DNA of 64,000 bases from MWBF01 sp040772005 (GTDB lineage: Bacteria; Chloroflexota; Anaerolineae; CG2-30-64-16), in NCBI GenBank assembly GCA_040772005.1, contig JAXGYZ010000003.1, positions 558,001-622,000 of the forward strand, read 5' to 3'. A model generated the notes under the pieces. It saw only the letters and a program-made list of their open reading frames with translations, was not told the DNA's origin and ran no database searches. The position numbers and the translations under genes are program-made. Positions 50,961 to 60,108 of the stretch are shown in pieces; position 1 is the first letter of the stretch; each line of letters opens with the position of its first letter.

Positions 50961-51509
50961 TCAAGCGTTCGTCTCCTCCATCATTTTCAGCAGCCTGGTC
51001 GTCGTATTCCAGTTGCGAATGGTCAGGCTCTGATAGACGGGCAGGCCGATGAGCCGGGTCAGGTGACTCTGGGCGGCCCGGCTGATAAGCCTGGATGTAT
51101 AGAGCACGCCTTTCCCCGTCCAAACCCGGTCAACGCCTTCGTTGGTGGTCACGCTCCTCATAGCTTCCGCTGCGGTCAGCGGCTCCTTCAGGAAGAAGAC
51201 ATCGTAACGGTAGAGGTCCGGCTCGCTCCCGAAACCCTCCGGCGCCTCCAGGACAACGGTCTTCAGTTCATCATGTGTCTGCAATACCACGCGCGCATCG
51301 TAGTCGAAGGTGCGGGAGAGTGCCTCCTCGATCTGGATTGCGAGGCCGGCCTTGTTTGCCGCCTCTGAGCGGAAAACCACGTTGCCGCTCTGGATGTACG
51401 TGCGAACCTGCGTTAACCCCAAGGCTTCAAACAGCGCCGCCAGCTCAGTCATCCTGATCAGGTTCTTGCCGCCAACATTGATGCCCCGGAGCAGGGCCAC
51501 ACAAATCAT
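50961..51509 (-). CDS. DUF1697 family protein
   Basis: This 182-residue protein begins MICVALLRGINVGGKNLIRM and contains ALGLTQVRTYIQSGNVVFRS, the conserved N-terminal signature of DUF1697. It also has the later YRYDVFFLKEPLTAAEAM and RLIGLPVYQSLTIRNWNTT segments. The biochemical function of the family is not known. It starts one base after the stop of the papain-like protease gene on the same strand and should be co-transcribed with it. No export signal is present. Confidence 0.93.
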   Translation of the reverse strand: MICVALLRGINVGGKNLIRMTELAALFEALGLTQVRTYIQSGNVVFRSEAANKAGLAIQIEEALSRTFDYDARVVLQTHDELKTVVLEAPEGFGSEPDLYRYDVFFLKEPLTAAEAMRSVTTNEGVDRVWTGKGVLYTSRLISRAAQSHLTRLIGLPVYQSLTIRNWNTTTRLLKMMEETNA

Positions 51510-51510
51510 T

Positions 51511-52551
51511 CTACATGCTCCCCGAAAACGCGGTCAGCCCGTACCGCTCCACGTATGCGTAGGGCAGCCAGAAGTAGCCCCGGCCGTCGGGGCATTGCCC
51601 CGCCCACGATTCTCCCCAGCTATTCCGCACGATGTAATATCCCCCGCCCGGCACTGCCGCCTCCTCCTGATACCCCACCAGGCAGATGGCGTGTGCGCTT
51701 TCCAGGCGGACGAGCGGGCTGCGCGTGCCCTCCGCCGTGAACGGCAGCCGCACCGTGCCCGTGTAGTCGATCAGCGCGCCGCCCCAGAAGCCGAAGGTCG
51801 GCACGGTCACCACCACCGGGTTGTCATGCGCCAGTTGGACCTTCAGGCTGTAGGTGTCGCGGGGGAAGATGCCCTGGTACCTGCGCAGGCGATTCGCACG
51901 TGCGGGGGCCTCGATGCCAGCCGGGGGCGGCCCCTGGTCCTCGTTCCCCGCGAGCTGCGCAGGGTTGTACGGCCACGCAGCCTCGGGCGGGATGCCGTGC
52001 TCGCACAGCGCGGCCATGCCGTAGGCCAGCAGCAGGCCGGGCTTATCCTTGAGGATGGGGGTGATGAGCTTCTGTCGCGCCGCCCAGTAGAGGTACTGCT
52101 CGGAGAGGTCGATGTCGCGGTCGCCGGTCAGATACTCGCGCAGCGCGGTGCAGGCGTGGGCCACGCACGTGCCGCGGGGGCCCTGGTTGCGGATGGCCGG
52201 CATCTTGTCCACCAGGGATGCGCGTGGGGGCAGCACTTCGAGGGCGCGTGACCGGTCGCGCGGCAGGCTGCGGTCCAGCGTGTCCAGCGCGCCCGTGGCC
52301 CTGGCCTCCGGCGGGACGTGGATGCGCTCCCGAACCGCGGGCAGCACCTGCGGCAGCAGCGCGCGGCCGAGTGCGTCGATCTCGCCCTTTGTGAGGCGCA
52401 GCACATGGGCCAGGCCGTTCCGGGGCTTCTCCTCGAAAGCTGCCGTGACCAGTTCTTCTACGGTCGTGATCCAGTACGGGCGCAGCGCCTCGGCCAGACC
52501 GGATCGCAGTCCGCCGACCTGCTCTAACGGGGTCCCTTGCTTCTCCGCCAT
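51511..52551 (-). CDS. Papain-like cysteine protease (C1 family)
   Basis: The 346-residue protein has a helical N-terminal region of about 110 residues that may be a regulatory segment, then a C1A peptidase domain. The active-site Cys is in IRNQGPRGTCVAHACTALRE, where the canonical CGSCWAF is changed to RGTCVAHA. The catalytic His is in LESAHAICLVGYQEEA and the Asn in YYIVRNSWGESWAGQC. There is no signal peptide, so it may be intracellular. ATG 52551 has AGGAGG seven bases upstream. The DUF1697 gene follows one base later. Confidence 0.9.
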   Translation of the reverse strand: MAEKQGTPLEQVGGLRSGLAEALRPYWITTVEELVTAAFEEKPRNGLAHVLRLTKGEIDALGRALLPQVLPAVRERIHVPPEARATGALDTLDRSLPRDRSRALEVLPPRASLVDKMPAIRNQGPRGTCVAHACTALREYLTGDRDIDLSEQYLYWAARQKLITPILKDKPGLLLAYGMAALCEHGIPPEAAWPYNPAQLAGNEDQGPPPAGIEAPARANRLRRYQGIFPRDTYSLKVQLAHDNPVVVTVPTFGFWGGALIDYTGTVRLPFTAEGTRSPLVRLESAHAICLVGYQEEAAVPGGGYYIVRNSWGESWAGQCPDGRGYFWLPYAYVERYGLTAFSGSM

Positions 52552-52690
52552 ACTGCCTCCTGCTGCGAAAGGTGCGTTGACCTCCAGGGTTGTGCTCGTA
52601 TTGTACCACACCGGAAACCCCACACCACCTCTTCACCTGCTCACCTCTTCACCTGTTCATCCTTGATGCCCGCCTCTTGACCGGCATGCG

Positions 52691-52696
52691 TATAAT
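52691..52696 (+). promoter_or_regulatory. -10 box (TATAAT) of the ABC-F gene, leaderless start
   Basis: A perfect TATAAT ends seven bases before ATG 52704, so transcription would begin at or next to the start codon. The -35 region is weak (TTGATG, 22 bases upstream). Confidence 0.5.
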
Positions 52697-52703
52697 AGGC
52701 TCT

Positions 52704-54548
52704 ATGGCAATGATTACACTGCGCGACGTGACGATCGGCTTCGGCGGGCCTCTGGTCCTGGAAGGCATTGACCTGCAGGTGGAGCTGGGCGAGCACATCG
52801 GGCTGCTGGGCCGCAACGGGACCGGCAAGACCACGCTGCTCAAGCTGCTCGCGGGCCTGTTGCTGCCGGACGAAGGCGTCGTGTTCCGGCAGCAGGGTCT
52901 GCGCGTCGCATACCTGGCCCAGGATGTGCCGGAGGACCTGGAGGGCACGGTGGGTGAGGTCATCGCGGGCGGTCTGCCTCCCGTGGAAGCGCGCACGCCG
53001 GGAGCCAGCGAGGACGTGCAGGCCGAGGCCGCCTGGCGCAGCCGCCAGCAGGTCGAGACCATCCTGAGCCGGATGCAGCTTGACCCCGTGGCAGACTTCC
53101 GCAGCCTCTCTGCCGGCTACAAACGCCGGGTCCTGCTGGCGCGCGGGCTGGTCAGCGACCCCGACCTGGTGCTGCTCGACGAGCCGACCAACCATCTGGA
53201 TATCGAGGCCATCACCTGGCTGGAGGACTTCCTCGCGCGCTATCGCGGCACGCTCGTCTTCGTGACCCATGACCGCACGTTCCTGCGCCGGCTCGCCGCG
53301 CGCATCATCGAGGTGGACAGCGGCCGCCTGGTGGATTGGGCCTGCGACTATGCGACGTTCCTCGCGCGCAAACAGGCGGTACTGGAGGCCGAGGCCACGC
53401 AGGCGGTCGAGTTCGACAAGAAGCTGGCGCAGGAGGAAGCCTGGATCCGGCAGGGCATCGAGGCGCGGCGCACGCGCAACGAAGGCCGCGTGCGCGCCCT
53501 GGAGCAGCTGCGCCAGCGGCGCAGCGAGCGCCGCGAGGGCGGCCTGCTGCGCATGCGCATCCAGGAGGCCGAGCGTTCGGGCCGGCTGGTCCTCAAGGCG
53601 GAGCATATCGGCTTCGCGTATGGCGGGCAGCCGGTCGTGAAGGACTTCTCCACGACCATCATGCGCGGCGACCGCGTCGGCATCGTCGGGCCGAACGGCT
53701 CAGGCAAGACGACGCTCCTGCGCCTGCTGCTGGGCGACCTCGCGCCGCAGACGGGCCGGGTGCGCCACGGGACGAACCTCAGCATCGCCTACTTCGACCA
53801 GTTGCGCGGCCAACTGCGTGAGGACTGGACGGTGTTCGACAACGTCATGGACGGCGCAGACTACGTGGTGGTCAACGGGCGGCGGCGGCACATCATCGGC
53901 TATCTGCAGGACTTCCTCTTTCCGCCGGAGCGGACGCGGGTCTACGCGGGCACGCTCTCCGGCGGGGAGCGCAACCGCCTGCTGCTCGCGCGGCTGTTCG
54001 CCAAGCCGGCCAACGTGCTCGTGTTCGATGAGCCGACCAACGACCTGGACCTGGAGACGCTGGAGCTGCTGGAGGACCTGCTGCTGCAATACGAGGGCAC
54101 GCTGCTGTTGGTCAGCCACGACCGGGAGCTGCTCAACAACGTGGTCACGAGCACGCTGGCGGTGGAGCGGGACGGCCGCGTGGGCGAGTATGCCGGCGGG
54201 TATGACGACTGGGTGCGCCAGCGGCCGGCGGCGAATGGCGGGGCAGCCTCCCAAGCTACGCGACCGGAGGCGGGACGGGCGGGTGCAGGCCGACCACAGA
54301 CGCCCTCCGCAGCCGCCGCACGCAAACTGACGTTCCGGGAGCAGCGCGAGCTGGAGGCGCTGCCCGCGCAGATTGAGGCGCTGGAAGCGGAGCAGGCCGC
54401 GCTCTATGCCCGGCTGGCCGATCCCGCGCTCTATCAGGCGGGCGGCGAGGATGTGGTGGAGGCCACGGCGCGGCTCGCCGCGGTGGAGCAGGAACTCCCG
54501 GTGCTTTACGCCCGTTGGGAGGAACTTGAGGCTCTGGCTGACAGGTAA
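52704..54548 (+). CDS. ABC-F ATPase (Uup-like)
   Basis: ABC-F proteins are soluble twin-ATPase factors that act on ribosomes or, for Uup, on DNA transactions. The 614-residue protein has two ATPase domains. The first has GRNGTGKTTLLKLLAGLL, LSAGYKRRVLLARGLVSDP and LLDEPTNHLDIEAI. The second has GPNGSGKTTLLRLLLGDL, LSGGERNRLLLARL and VFDEPTNDLDLETLELL. The arm linker contains a basic coiled coil (RTRNEGRVRALEQLRQRR). A C-terminal coiled coil of about 80 residues (FREQRELEALPAQIEALEAE) is the Uup hallmark, giving DNA binding in that family. The signature of the first domain is LSAGY rather than LSGGQ. Confidence 0.93.
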   Translation: MAMITLRDVTIGFGGPLVLEGIDLQVELGEHIGLLGRNGTGKTTLLKLLAGLLLPDEGVVFRQQGLRVAYLAQDVPEDLEGTVGEVIAGGLPPVEARTPGASEDVQAEAAWRSRQQVETILSRMQLDPVADFRSLSAGYKRRVLLARGLVSDPDLVLLDEPTNHLDIEAITWLEDFLARYRGTLVFVTHDRTFLRRLAARIIEVDSGRLVDWACDYATFLARKQAVLEAEATQAVEFDKKLAQEEAWIRQGIEARRTRNEGRVRALEQLRQRRSERREGGLLRMRIQEAERSGRLVLKAEHIGFAYGGQPVVKDFSTTIMRGDRVGIVGPNGSGKTTLLRLLLGDLAPQTGRVRHGTNLSIAYFDQLRGQLREDWTVFDNVMDGADYVVVNGRRRHIIGYLQDFLFPPERTRVYAGTLSGGERNRLLLARLFAKPANVLVFDEPTNDLDLETLELLEDLLLQYEGTLLLVSHDRELLNNVVTSTLAVERDGRVGEYAGGYDDWVRQRPAANGGAASQATRPEAGRAGAGRPQTPSAAAARKLTFREQRELEALPAQIEALEAEQAALYARLADPALYQAGGEDVVEATARLAAVEQELPVLYARWEELEALADR

Positions 54549-54557
54549 TGGGCTGCC

Positions 54558-54578
54558 GGGCGGATTGCCAATCCGCCC
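54558..54578. repeat. GGGCGGATTG palindrome, copy 1
   Basis: GGGCGGATTG and CAATCCGCCC pair around a single base. It lies between the stops of two convergent genes. The same core is at 59056-59082. No T-run follows on either side. Confidence 0.7.
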
Positions 54579-54587
54579 TACGCTGCG

Positions 54588-56324
54588 TTACGCTTCCGTC
54601 GCGGCCAGCTCCAGCTGGCGCTGATAGAGCTGGCTGTATAACCCCTGCCGTGCGAGCAGCTCGCGATGATTGCCGATCTCGCGGATGCGCCCGCCGTCCA
54701 GCGCGATGATTTTGTCCGCATTCCGAATGGTGCTCAGGCGATGGGCGATGACCAGCGCAGTGCGCCCTTGCAGCACGCGTTCGAGCGCCTGCTGGATCAG
54801 GTATTCCGCCTCCGCATCGACCGACGAGGTCGCTTCATCCAGGATCAGGATGCGGGGGTCGGTGAGGATGGCGCGGGCCAGCGCGAGCCGCTGCCGCTGG
54901 CCGCCGCTCAGCTTCACGCCCCGCTCCCCGATTTCCGTGTCATACCCCTCAGGCAGCGCCAGGATGAAGTCGTGCGCGTAGGCAGCCTTCGTGGCCGCGA
55001 CCAGTTCATCTTCCGTCGCATCCGGCTTGCCGTACAGCAGATTCTCACGCACGCTGGCGTTGAACAGGAACGTATCCTGCAGCACGACCGAAACATGGCT
55101 GCGCAGCGAGCGCAACTGCACCTCGCGCAGGTCGTGACCGTCCACGCGCACGGAGCCGTGGGTAGGGTCATAGAAGCGGCAGAGCAGGTTGGCGATGCTC
55201 GTCTTGCCCGCGCCGCTCGGCCCCACGAGCGCAACGACTTCGCCCGGGGCAACGTGGAAATCTACATCGTGCAACACCTCGTCGCCTTCGCTGTAGCTGA
55301 AGTGGACGTCATCGAACGTCACTTCGCCCTCGGCCTGCACCAAGGCCACGGCCCCCGGCGCATCCTGGATCTCCGGCAGTTCATCGAGCAGCTCGAAGAT
55401 GCGGTCGGCAGCCGCGCCGGCCTGCTGGAGGATGTTGTCGATGTCGGTCAGGCGGCGCACCGGCTCGTAGAACGAGACGATGTACGAGAGGAACGCGACG
55501 AGTGTGCCGAGTGTGAGCTGGTCCTGCACGACCATCCTTGCGCCCGCCCCGAGCACCAGCACGCCGCCCAACGCCGCCAGGAAGCCCAATCCCGGGAAGA
55601 AGCTGGACCAGGTGCGGATGGAGGCGATGCGCTCGGCCATGTAGGTGCTGCTTATGGTGCGGAAGCGCGTCAGCTCCGCCTCTTCCTGGCCGAACGCCTG
55701 GATGACCCGGATGCCGGCCAGGTCGTCCTGCAGGCGGGCGTTGATGTCGCCCAGCCGGTCGCGCACCCGGCGGTAGATGGGCCGCGCCCGGCGGTTGAAG
55801 TAACGGAGGCCGATGGCAATGAACGGCACGGGCAGCAGCGCGACCAGCGCCAGCCGCCATTCGAGCGTCAGCAGCACGACCGCCGCACCTACCAGCCGGA
55901 TGGCTGCAACCGCGGTGAGGATGGTTCCGTGCGTGACGAACTGCTCCAGCGCGTTGACATCGTTGCTGACGCGCGACATCAGCTCGCCGGTGGAGGTGCG
56001 CTCGAAGAAGCCCAGCGACAGCCGCTGCAGGTGGTCGTAGATGCGGACGCGCAGGTCATAGAGGAACCGCTCCCCGATGGTGTGCCGCAGGTACTGATCG
56101 CCGAACTCGGTGACCGCAGACAGCGCATACACGACGACCAGCCCGACAACCAGCGGCAGCAAACGGTCGAGCTGCCGCGCGCCGATCACATCGTCGATGA
56201 TGGCGCGCTGAAAGAGCGGCGGGAGCAAACTGATGCCCGTGTTGAGCAGGATGATGACGCTGGTGACGATCAGGGTCAGCGCGTAGGGACGCAGGTAGTG
56301 GATGAGCCGTTTGAGTGCCGCCAT
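54588..56324 (-). CDS. ABC exporter half-transporter (homodimeric type)
   Basis: The 578-residue protein is a typical MsbA/Sav1866-type exporter. A six-helix domain is followed by an ATPase with Walker A GPSGAGKTSIANLLCR, signature LSGGQRQRLALARAIL, Walker B ILILDEATSSVDAEAE and H-loop IAHRLSTIRNADKI. All catalytic residues are present, so it can function as a homodimer, unlike the pair at 4861-8555. The substrate is unknown. A perfect TATAAT lies at 56402-56397 on the minus strand, about 75 bases before the start, with a weak -35 region. It is convergent with the ABC-F gene. Confidence 0.94.
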   Translation of the reverse strand: MAALKRLIHYLRPYALTLIVTSVIILLNTGISLLPPLFQRAIIDDVIGARQLDRLLPLVVGLVVVYALSAVTEFGDQYLRHTIGERFLYDLRVRIYDHLQRLSLGFFERTSTGELMSRVSNDVNALEQFVTHGTILTAVAAIRLVGAAVVLLTLEWRLALVALLPVPFIAIGLRYFNRRARPIYRRVRDRLGDINARLQDDLAGIRVIQAFGQEEAELTRFRTISSTYMAERIASIRTWSSFFPGLGFLAALGGVLVLGAGARMVVQDQLTLGTLVAFLSYIVSFYEPVRRLTDIDNILQQAGAAADRIFELLDELPEIQDAPGAVALVQAEGEVTFDDVHFSYSEGDEVLHDVDFHVAPGEVVALVGPSGAGKTSIANLLCRFYDPTHGSVRVDGHDLREVQLRSLRSHVSVVLQDTFLFNASVRENLLYGKPDATEDELVAATKAAYAHDFILALPEGYDTEIGERGVKLSGGQRQRLALARAILTDPRILILDEATSSVDAEAEYLIQQALERVLQGRTALVIAHRLSTIRNADKIIALDGGRIREIGNHRELLARQGLYSQLYQRQLELAATEA

Positions 56325-56431
56325 TGCACAGCCTCGTTGCAGGATGCACTGCGCCTTGTCGCAGGCACAGCCGATCGTTTGTGCGTATTATACCATGTGG
56401 TGACGCGACGAGACCTTCCGCACCCGCATAC

Positions 56432-56590
56432 GGGTGCATTTCAGCTTGCGGCCGAACGCGGCCATCGCGAATAATCGAATCGGCCCACGAATACACGAAT
56501 GGCGCCCCCGCGACGTACGCGATTCGCGTATTCGTGGGCTGATTCGATTATTCGCGATGGCCGCGTTCGGCCCGAAAGTGGAATGCACCC
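56432..56590. repeat. Family B palindromic element, copy 5 (159 bp)
   Basis: GGGTGCATTTCAGCTTGCGG and GGAATGCACCC are the outer ends. ATCGCGAATAATCGAATC is mirrored by GATTCGATTATTCGCGAT. This is the most symmetrical copy and could fold into a nearly complete 159-base hairpin. Confidence 0.85.
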
Positions 56591-56643
56591 CTCGCGCATG
56601 GCGTCGAGCGCGGAAGGTCCGATCGGGTGAGCTGCCTGTTAGT

Positions 56644-57663
56644 TCACGCGCTTGCCAGCTCGCGCTCCACCAGCCGCACCGCCGCCAGCGAACTCTCCGG
56701 TGGGTGCTGCTCGGCCGGGTCGCAGTTGTTCTGGAGACAGCGGACGAAGAAGACGATTTCGGCTTCGTAGGGGTCGCCGTTCACGGTCGGGATCTCGACT
56801 TCGTCGGTGTCATTGTGCATCACGGTCAGCGTCGGCTGCGCGCCGCCATGATACCGCACGATGCCTCGTTCGAAGACGGCTTCGTAGGCCGAATAGAAGC
56901 CGTAGCGCGCCGGTGCATACCACCCGCCGTCTACCGTCACGGTCAGGCCATCGCCATACTCGAACTGCGCCGTGATGATGTCGTGGCCCGTCTCTTCGGG
57001 CGAGACGACGTGACGGGCCGAGACCCGCTGCGGTTCGCCCAGCAGGAAGTGGACATAATCCACATCGTGGATGTGGAGGTCGAACGGCGCGCCGCCGCTG
57101 CACTCGACCTGCGACATCCACTTGCGCCAGGACCAGCGGGGGCGGCTGCCGCGGCGGATGAACTCGGCGTGCATCAGCCGGCCCAGCCGCTTGCTGGTGA
57201 CGACTTCCTTCAGGTAGAGATACTCCGGCCAGAAGCGCACGACCTGGGCCACCATCAGGCGGACGTTGTTGGCGCGCGCCGCAGCAATCATGCGCTCCGC
57301 CTCCGCAGAGTTGAGCGCCATCGGTTTTTCCACGATGACATGGCGCCCGGCCTCTGCGGCCAGCACCGCCATCTCCGCATGCAGATGGCTCGGCGTCGCA
57401 ATGTCCACGAAATCGACATCCGCCTGGGCAATCAGGTCGCGGCCATCGGCGTACGCCTGCAGCGTCTCGAAATTGATCTTCGGCTGCGGCAGGTCGATGT
57501 TGCCCGCGACGGTCGCCTTGTTGTGCAGCCGGATGGGGTCCGGGTCCGCGATCGCGACGAGCTCCACCTGGGGCAGTTTCTCGTATTGCCCGACGTGATG
57601 CCGGCCCATGAAGCCCAGGCCAATCATGCCTCCACGCAGGCGCCTTTGCATTTTGTGTGTCAC
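56644..57663 (-). CDS. Gfo/Idh/MocA-family oxidoreductase
   Basis: This NAD(P)-dependent sugar or inositol dehydrogenase family has an N-terminal Rossmann domain. Here it is MIGLGFMGRHHVGQYEKLPQ followed by LVAIADPDPIR. The sugar-binding motif is VIVEKPMALNSAEAERMIAA (Glu-Lys-Pro), and the C-terminal domain has SGGAPFDLHIHDVDYVHFLL with the catalytic Asp/His region. The length of 339 residues is normal. GTG 57663 has AGGAG eight bases upstream and is preferred to ATG 57651. A sugar isomerase-like gene lies 128 bases upstream on the same strand, so both may serve catabolism of one polyol or sugar. Confidence 0.92.
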   Translation of the reverse strand: MTHKMQRRLRGGMIGLGFMGRHHVGQYEKLPQVELVAIADPDPIRLHNKATVAGNIDLPQPKINFETLQAYADGRDLIAQADVDFVDIATPSHLHAEMAVLAAEAGRHVIVEKPMALNSAEAERMIAAARANNVRLMVAQVVRFWPEYLYLKEVVTSKRLGRLMHAEFIRRGSRPRWSWRKWMSQVECSGGAPFDLHIHDVDYVHFLLGEPQRVSARHVVSPEETGHDIITAQFEYGDGLTVTVDGGWYAPARYGFYSAYEAVFERGIVRYHGGAQPTLTVMHNDTDEVEIPTVNGDPYEAEIVFFVRCLQNNCDPAEQHPPESSLAAVRLVERELASA

Positions 57664-57746
57664 GATAGGTCTCCTGGCTGGTAATGGTTGGTTTGATCCG
57701 ATGGCACGACCCAGTGCCTATCCAAGCATGGCTCTGGCCGGTCTCG

Positions 57747-57765
57747 GCTGTGGCTTCGCCACAGC
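57747..57765. terminator. GCTGTGGC hairpin between the isomerase-like and oxidoreductase genes
   Basis: GCTGTGGC and GCCACAGC form an eight-base-pair stem with a three-base loop, 27 bases beyond the isomerase-like stop codon on the minus strand. No T-run follows, so it may be an mRNA-processing or partial-termination site. Confidence 0.4.
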
Positions 57766-57791
57766 ACACCGTGCCAGGGGTGAGGCACGAT

Positions 57792-58616
57792 CTATTCAGT
57801 CAACGTCGCGAGGAACGCCTGGGCGCGACGGATATCGGCAATCTGCTGCGGGCCGGAGATTTCGCGCTCGATGGTGAGCGCGCCGCTGAACCCCAGCGCC
57901 TTCAGTTTTGCGACCAGCGCGGGGAAGTTGACGCGGCCCTCGCCGAGCGCCTTCTCGTGGCCTAGGTTGCGGCCATCCGTGGGATACTCGCCGTCCTTCG
58001 CATGTACGCCGCGGACGTACTTGCCGAATACATCCAGCGCATCGATGGGGTTGGCCTTGCCATACATCAGCAGGTTGGCCGGGTCCAGGTTGATGCCCAG
58101 GTTGCCGGTGGCAACATCTTCGATGGTGCGCAGCAGCGTGATGGGGGTCTCCTGGCCCGTCTCGAACCAGAATTCCTGCCCGTTGGCCCGGCAATGTTCC
58201 GCCACCTCCCGGAGCGCGGCGACGACCTCGCCATAGGTCGGGTCGCTCGGGTTCTCGGGGATGAAGCCGACATGGGTCGTGATGCTGGAGATGCCGACGC
58301 GCCGCGCGAAATCGGAACCCTGCTTCAGCACGGCCACGCGTTCCCTGCGCATCGCCGGCGGGACGAGGCCGATGGTCGTCGGCCCTTCGATGAAGTTCCA
58401 GACATAGCGCCCCGGCGCACCCGTCCACAACGTCGTAATCTCGATGCCGAGCCGGGCGGCGGTCGCGGCCAGCCGGTCGGCAATCGCATCGGTGAACAGG
58501 CTGTTGTCCCAGCAGACTACCTGGCAGGTCGGGAACCCGAAATCCGCAACCTTCTGCAGGGCTTCTTCCGGCCCCTCGGGCAGGGGGGCCATGACTCCAA
58601 GCCGAATCTGGCTCAT
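57792..58616 (-). CDS. Sugar phosphate isomerase/epimerase (TIM barrel)
   Basis: The 274-residue protein has the xylose-isomerase-like TIM-barrel pattern of inositol-catabolism and hydroxypyruvate-isomerase relatives. Metal-ligand segments are EFWFETGQETPITLLRTIED (Glu), LGINLDPANLLMYGKANPID (Asp), VRGVHAKDGEYPT (His) and GALTIEREISGP (Glu). GAGGAGG precedes ATG 58616. It lies upstream of the Gfo/Idh/MocA gene, a frequent pairing in sugar and polyol catabolism. Confidence 0.9.
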   Translation of the reverse strand: MSQIRLGVMAPLPEGPEEALQKVADFGFPTCQVVCWDNSLFTDAIADRLAATAARLGIEITTLWTGAPGRYVWNFIEGPTTIGLVPPAMRRERVAVLKQGSDFARRVGISSITTHVGFIPENPSDPTYGEVVAALREVAEHCRANGQEFWFETGQETPITLLRTIEDVATGNLGINLDPANLLMYGKANPIDALDVFGKYVRGVHAKDGEYPTDGRNLGHEKALGEGRVNFPALVAKLKALGFSGALTIEREISGPQQIADIRRAQAFLATLTE

Positions 58617-58648
58617 AAGGGCTGCCTCCTCGTTGAGTTCTTGGCGCT

Positions 58649-58677
58649 ATTGTGCTTCAAAGCGCGAAGGACGTCAA
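58649..58677 (-). promoter_or_regulatory. Candidate promoter of the isomerase-like gene (TTGACG-17-CACAAT)
   Basis: TTGACG (58677-58672) and CACAAT (58654-58649) are 17 bases apart, 33 bases before the start codon. The -10 box is weak. Confidence 0.4.
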
Positions 58678-58795
58678 ACACGGCAGGCGCGCAAGTTGTG
58701 CGTCTACAGATTCATGGATTCGGGAACGAGGCTCACAGGTTGGCGGGGGAGAGGCGGGTACAATGCTTGCGCCGTACGGCACGATAAACATTGTA

Positions 58796-58816
58796 GGACG
58801 GGTTGTCAACCCGTCC
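58796..58816. repeat. GGACGGGTTG palindrome
   Basis: GGACGGGTTG and CAACCCGTCC pair around one base, preceded by GTA as in the other GTAGG palindromes. It lies 27 bases before the start of the small gene at 58843. Confidence 0.65.
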
Positions 58817-58842
58817 TGGACCATTTTCAGTGGAGGCTTTGC

Positions 58843-59043
58843 ATGGACGAACTCATTAAACTCGTGGCGCAGAAATCCGGCATTACCGAAGCGCAGGCGC
58901 AGACTGCGGTCAGCACAGTGCTCGACTTCATCAAGTCGAAGCTGCCGGCGAACCTGGCCGGCCAGGTGGACAACCTGGCGGCGGGCAAGAGCCTGGACCT
59001 CGGCAGCCTCGGCGGGCTGGGCGGCCTGTTCGGCGGCCGGTAG
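58843..59043 (+). CDS. Small helical protein (66 aa), unknown
   Basis: GGAGG lies six bases before ATG 58843. The protein MDELIKLVAQKSGITEAQAQ then LPANLAGQVDNLAAG has two or three helices and ends in a Gly/Leu-rich tail (LGSLGGLGGLFGGR). The N-terminal pattern (an unspecific DELIKLVAQKSGITEAQAQTAV) resembles small HU-like or DUF2267-type proteins found in several phyla. No function is assigned. It is bracketed by two palindromes (58796-58816 and 59056-59082), and no promoter with good boxes was found. Confidence 0.72.
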   Translation: MDELIKLVAQKSGITEAQAQTAVSTVLDFIKSKLPANLAGQVDNLAAGKSLDLGSLGGLGGLFGGR

Positions 59044-59055
59044 AGGTTGTCACCT

Positions 59056-59082
59056 GTAGGGCGGATTGCCAATCCGCCCTAC
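59056..59082. repeat. GTAGGGCGGATTG perfect palindrome, copy 2
   Basis: A perfect 27-base palindrome (13-1-13) lies 13 bases after the stop of the 66-residue gene and 18 bases before the stop of the convergent GNAT gene. Confidence 0.8.
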
Positions 59083-59099
59083 AACAGCTCCCCGCCCCG

Positions 59100-60068
59100 T
59101 CAACCCCCGCCGCGCGGGTTCTCCGGCATGCGCATCAGCGACAGGCAGACCGGCGTGAAATAGCGCGGCCAGAAGCTCGCCGCTTCAGGGTTGAACGACT
59201 CGAAGTTGACCGCACACGCAGGGAAGCCGAGCGCGGCATAGTGGCGCAGGCCCGCATGGAGGATCGCGGCGGCCGCGTGGCGGCCGCGATAGCCGGGCCG
59301 TACGTACGCGCCGTTGATGCCGATCATCGTATCGGCGGACAGCAGCTCCACGCCGTCATAGTCAGACCCCGCGAACCGGATGAAGCCGGCGGCCGCGTCC
59401 CTATCGAGCGCCAGCCAGGCGCTGTTGCGCGGCCGTGCCAGGAAGGCTTCCCACGCAGCCGCATCCTCAGCAGCAGGCGGGGCCATGAATACCGGCGGCG
59501 CAACGTAATGCCGCACATGCTCGGCATCCAGCGCGGCCAGCGCCGCAGCGTCCGCCGCGGTCGCCTGCCGGATGGTCAGATCGGTGCGCGGGGCCGCCTC
59601 CAGCGGGCCGGTGGGCCGCACACCGTCCACCACCAGCAGGCCGAATCCGTTCCAGAACCAGGTGCGCTCGGCGGCATGGTCGTCGGCAAGCAGGGTGAGC
59701 GCGTGGACCTCGCAGCCCTCCGCCGTCCAGCGGCTCGCGGCCTCCCGGTAGAGCGCCCGGTAGATGCGCGCGGCGTCTGCCTCTGCCCGGACCGCGTGCG
59801 CCCACTCCGGCACGTAGGCGCCCTTCCGCCCTGCGCCGCGGAAGTCCGCCGCCAGCCACCAGCCCAGGTAACCGGCCAGCTCGCCGTGTTCCACCGCCAC
59901 GAGGCCCCCGTTGGCCGCGGTGATGCGGGCGATATTGCCGCGCACGCGCTCCGGCTCCATCAGAGTATCGGGAACTGCCGGGACGGTGTGGCGCAGCCGG
60001 GCCAGCCCTGCGCTGAAGAGCCGGCCCGCGGCCTCGAGATAATCAGGGTGGAAGGGCAAGATCTCCAT
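59100..60068 (-). CDS. GNAT-family acetyltransferase, probably two GNAT domains
   Basis: The 322-residue protein begins MEILPFHPDYLEAAGRLFSA and has two acyltransferase-like halves. The second has ADTMIGINGAYVRPGYRGRH, in which the Arg/Gly loop R-x-x-G-x-G/R binds acetyl-CoA, followed by AAAAILHAGLRHYAALGFPA. The first half has LVAVEHGELAGYLGWWLAAD and YRALYREAASRWTAEG, and is weaker at the CoA loop. The substrate is unknown. I start at ATG 60068 with GGAAGAAG upstream, although the frame is open further. The lipoprotein gene ends 40 bases upstream on the same strand, and tandem ACACGGA units fill the gap. Confidence 0.85.
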   Translation of the reverse strand: MEILPFHPDYLEAAGRLFSAGLARLRHTVPAVPDTLMEPERVRGNIARITAANGGLVAVEHGELAGYLGWWLAADFRGAGRKGAYVPEWAHAVRAEADAARIYRALYREAASRWTAEGCEVHALTLLADDHAAERTWFWNGFGLLVVDGVRPTGPLEAAPRTDLTIRQATAADAAALAALDAEHVRHYVAPPVFMAPPAAEDAAAWEAFLARPRNSAWLALDRDAAAGFIRFAGSDYDGVELLSADTMIGINGAYVRPGYRGRHAAAAILHAGLRHYAALGFPACAVNFESFNPEAASFWPRYFTPVCLSLMRMPENPRGGG

Positions 60069-60108
60069 TACGCTTCTTCCGTGTGCTCCGTGTATTCCGT
60101 GGGTACGT

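Noticed and set aside
54666..56474. Plus-strand open frame of 602 codons
   Set aside because: It is antisense to the canonical ABC exporter at 54588-56324.
54558..59082. GTAGGG-type palindromes as rho-independent terminators
   Set aside because: There is no T-run after either arm, they also occur upstream of genes, and the same cores recur, so they are listed as repeats.
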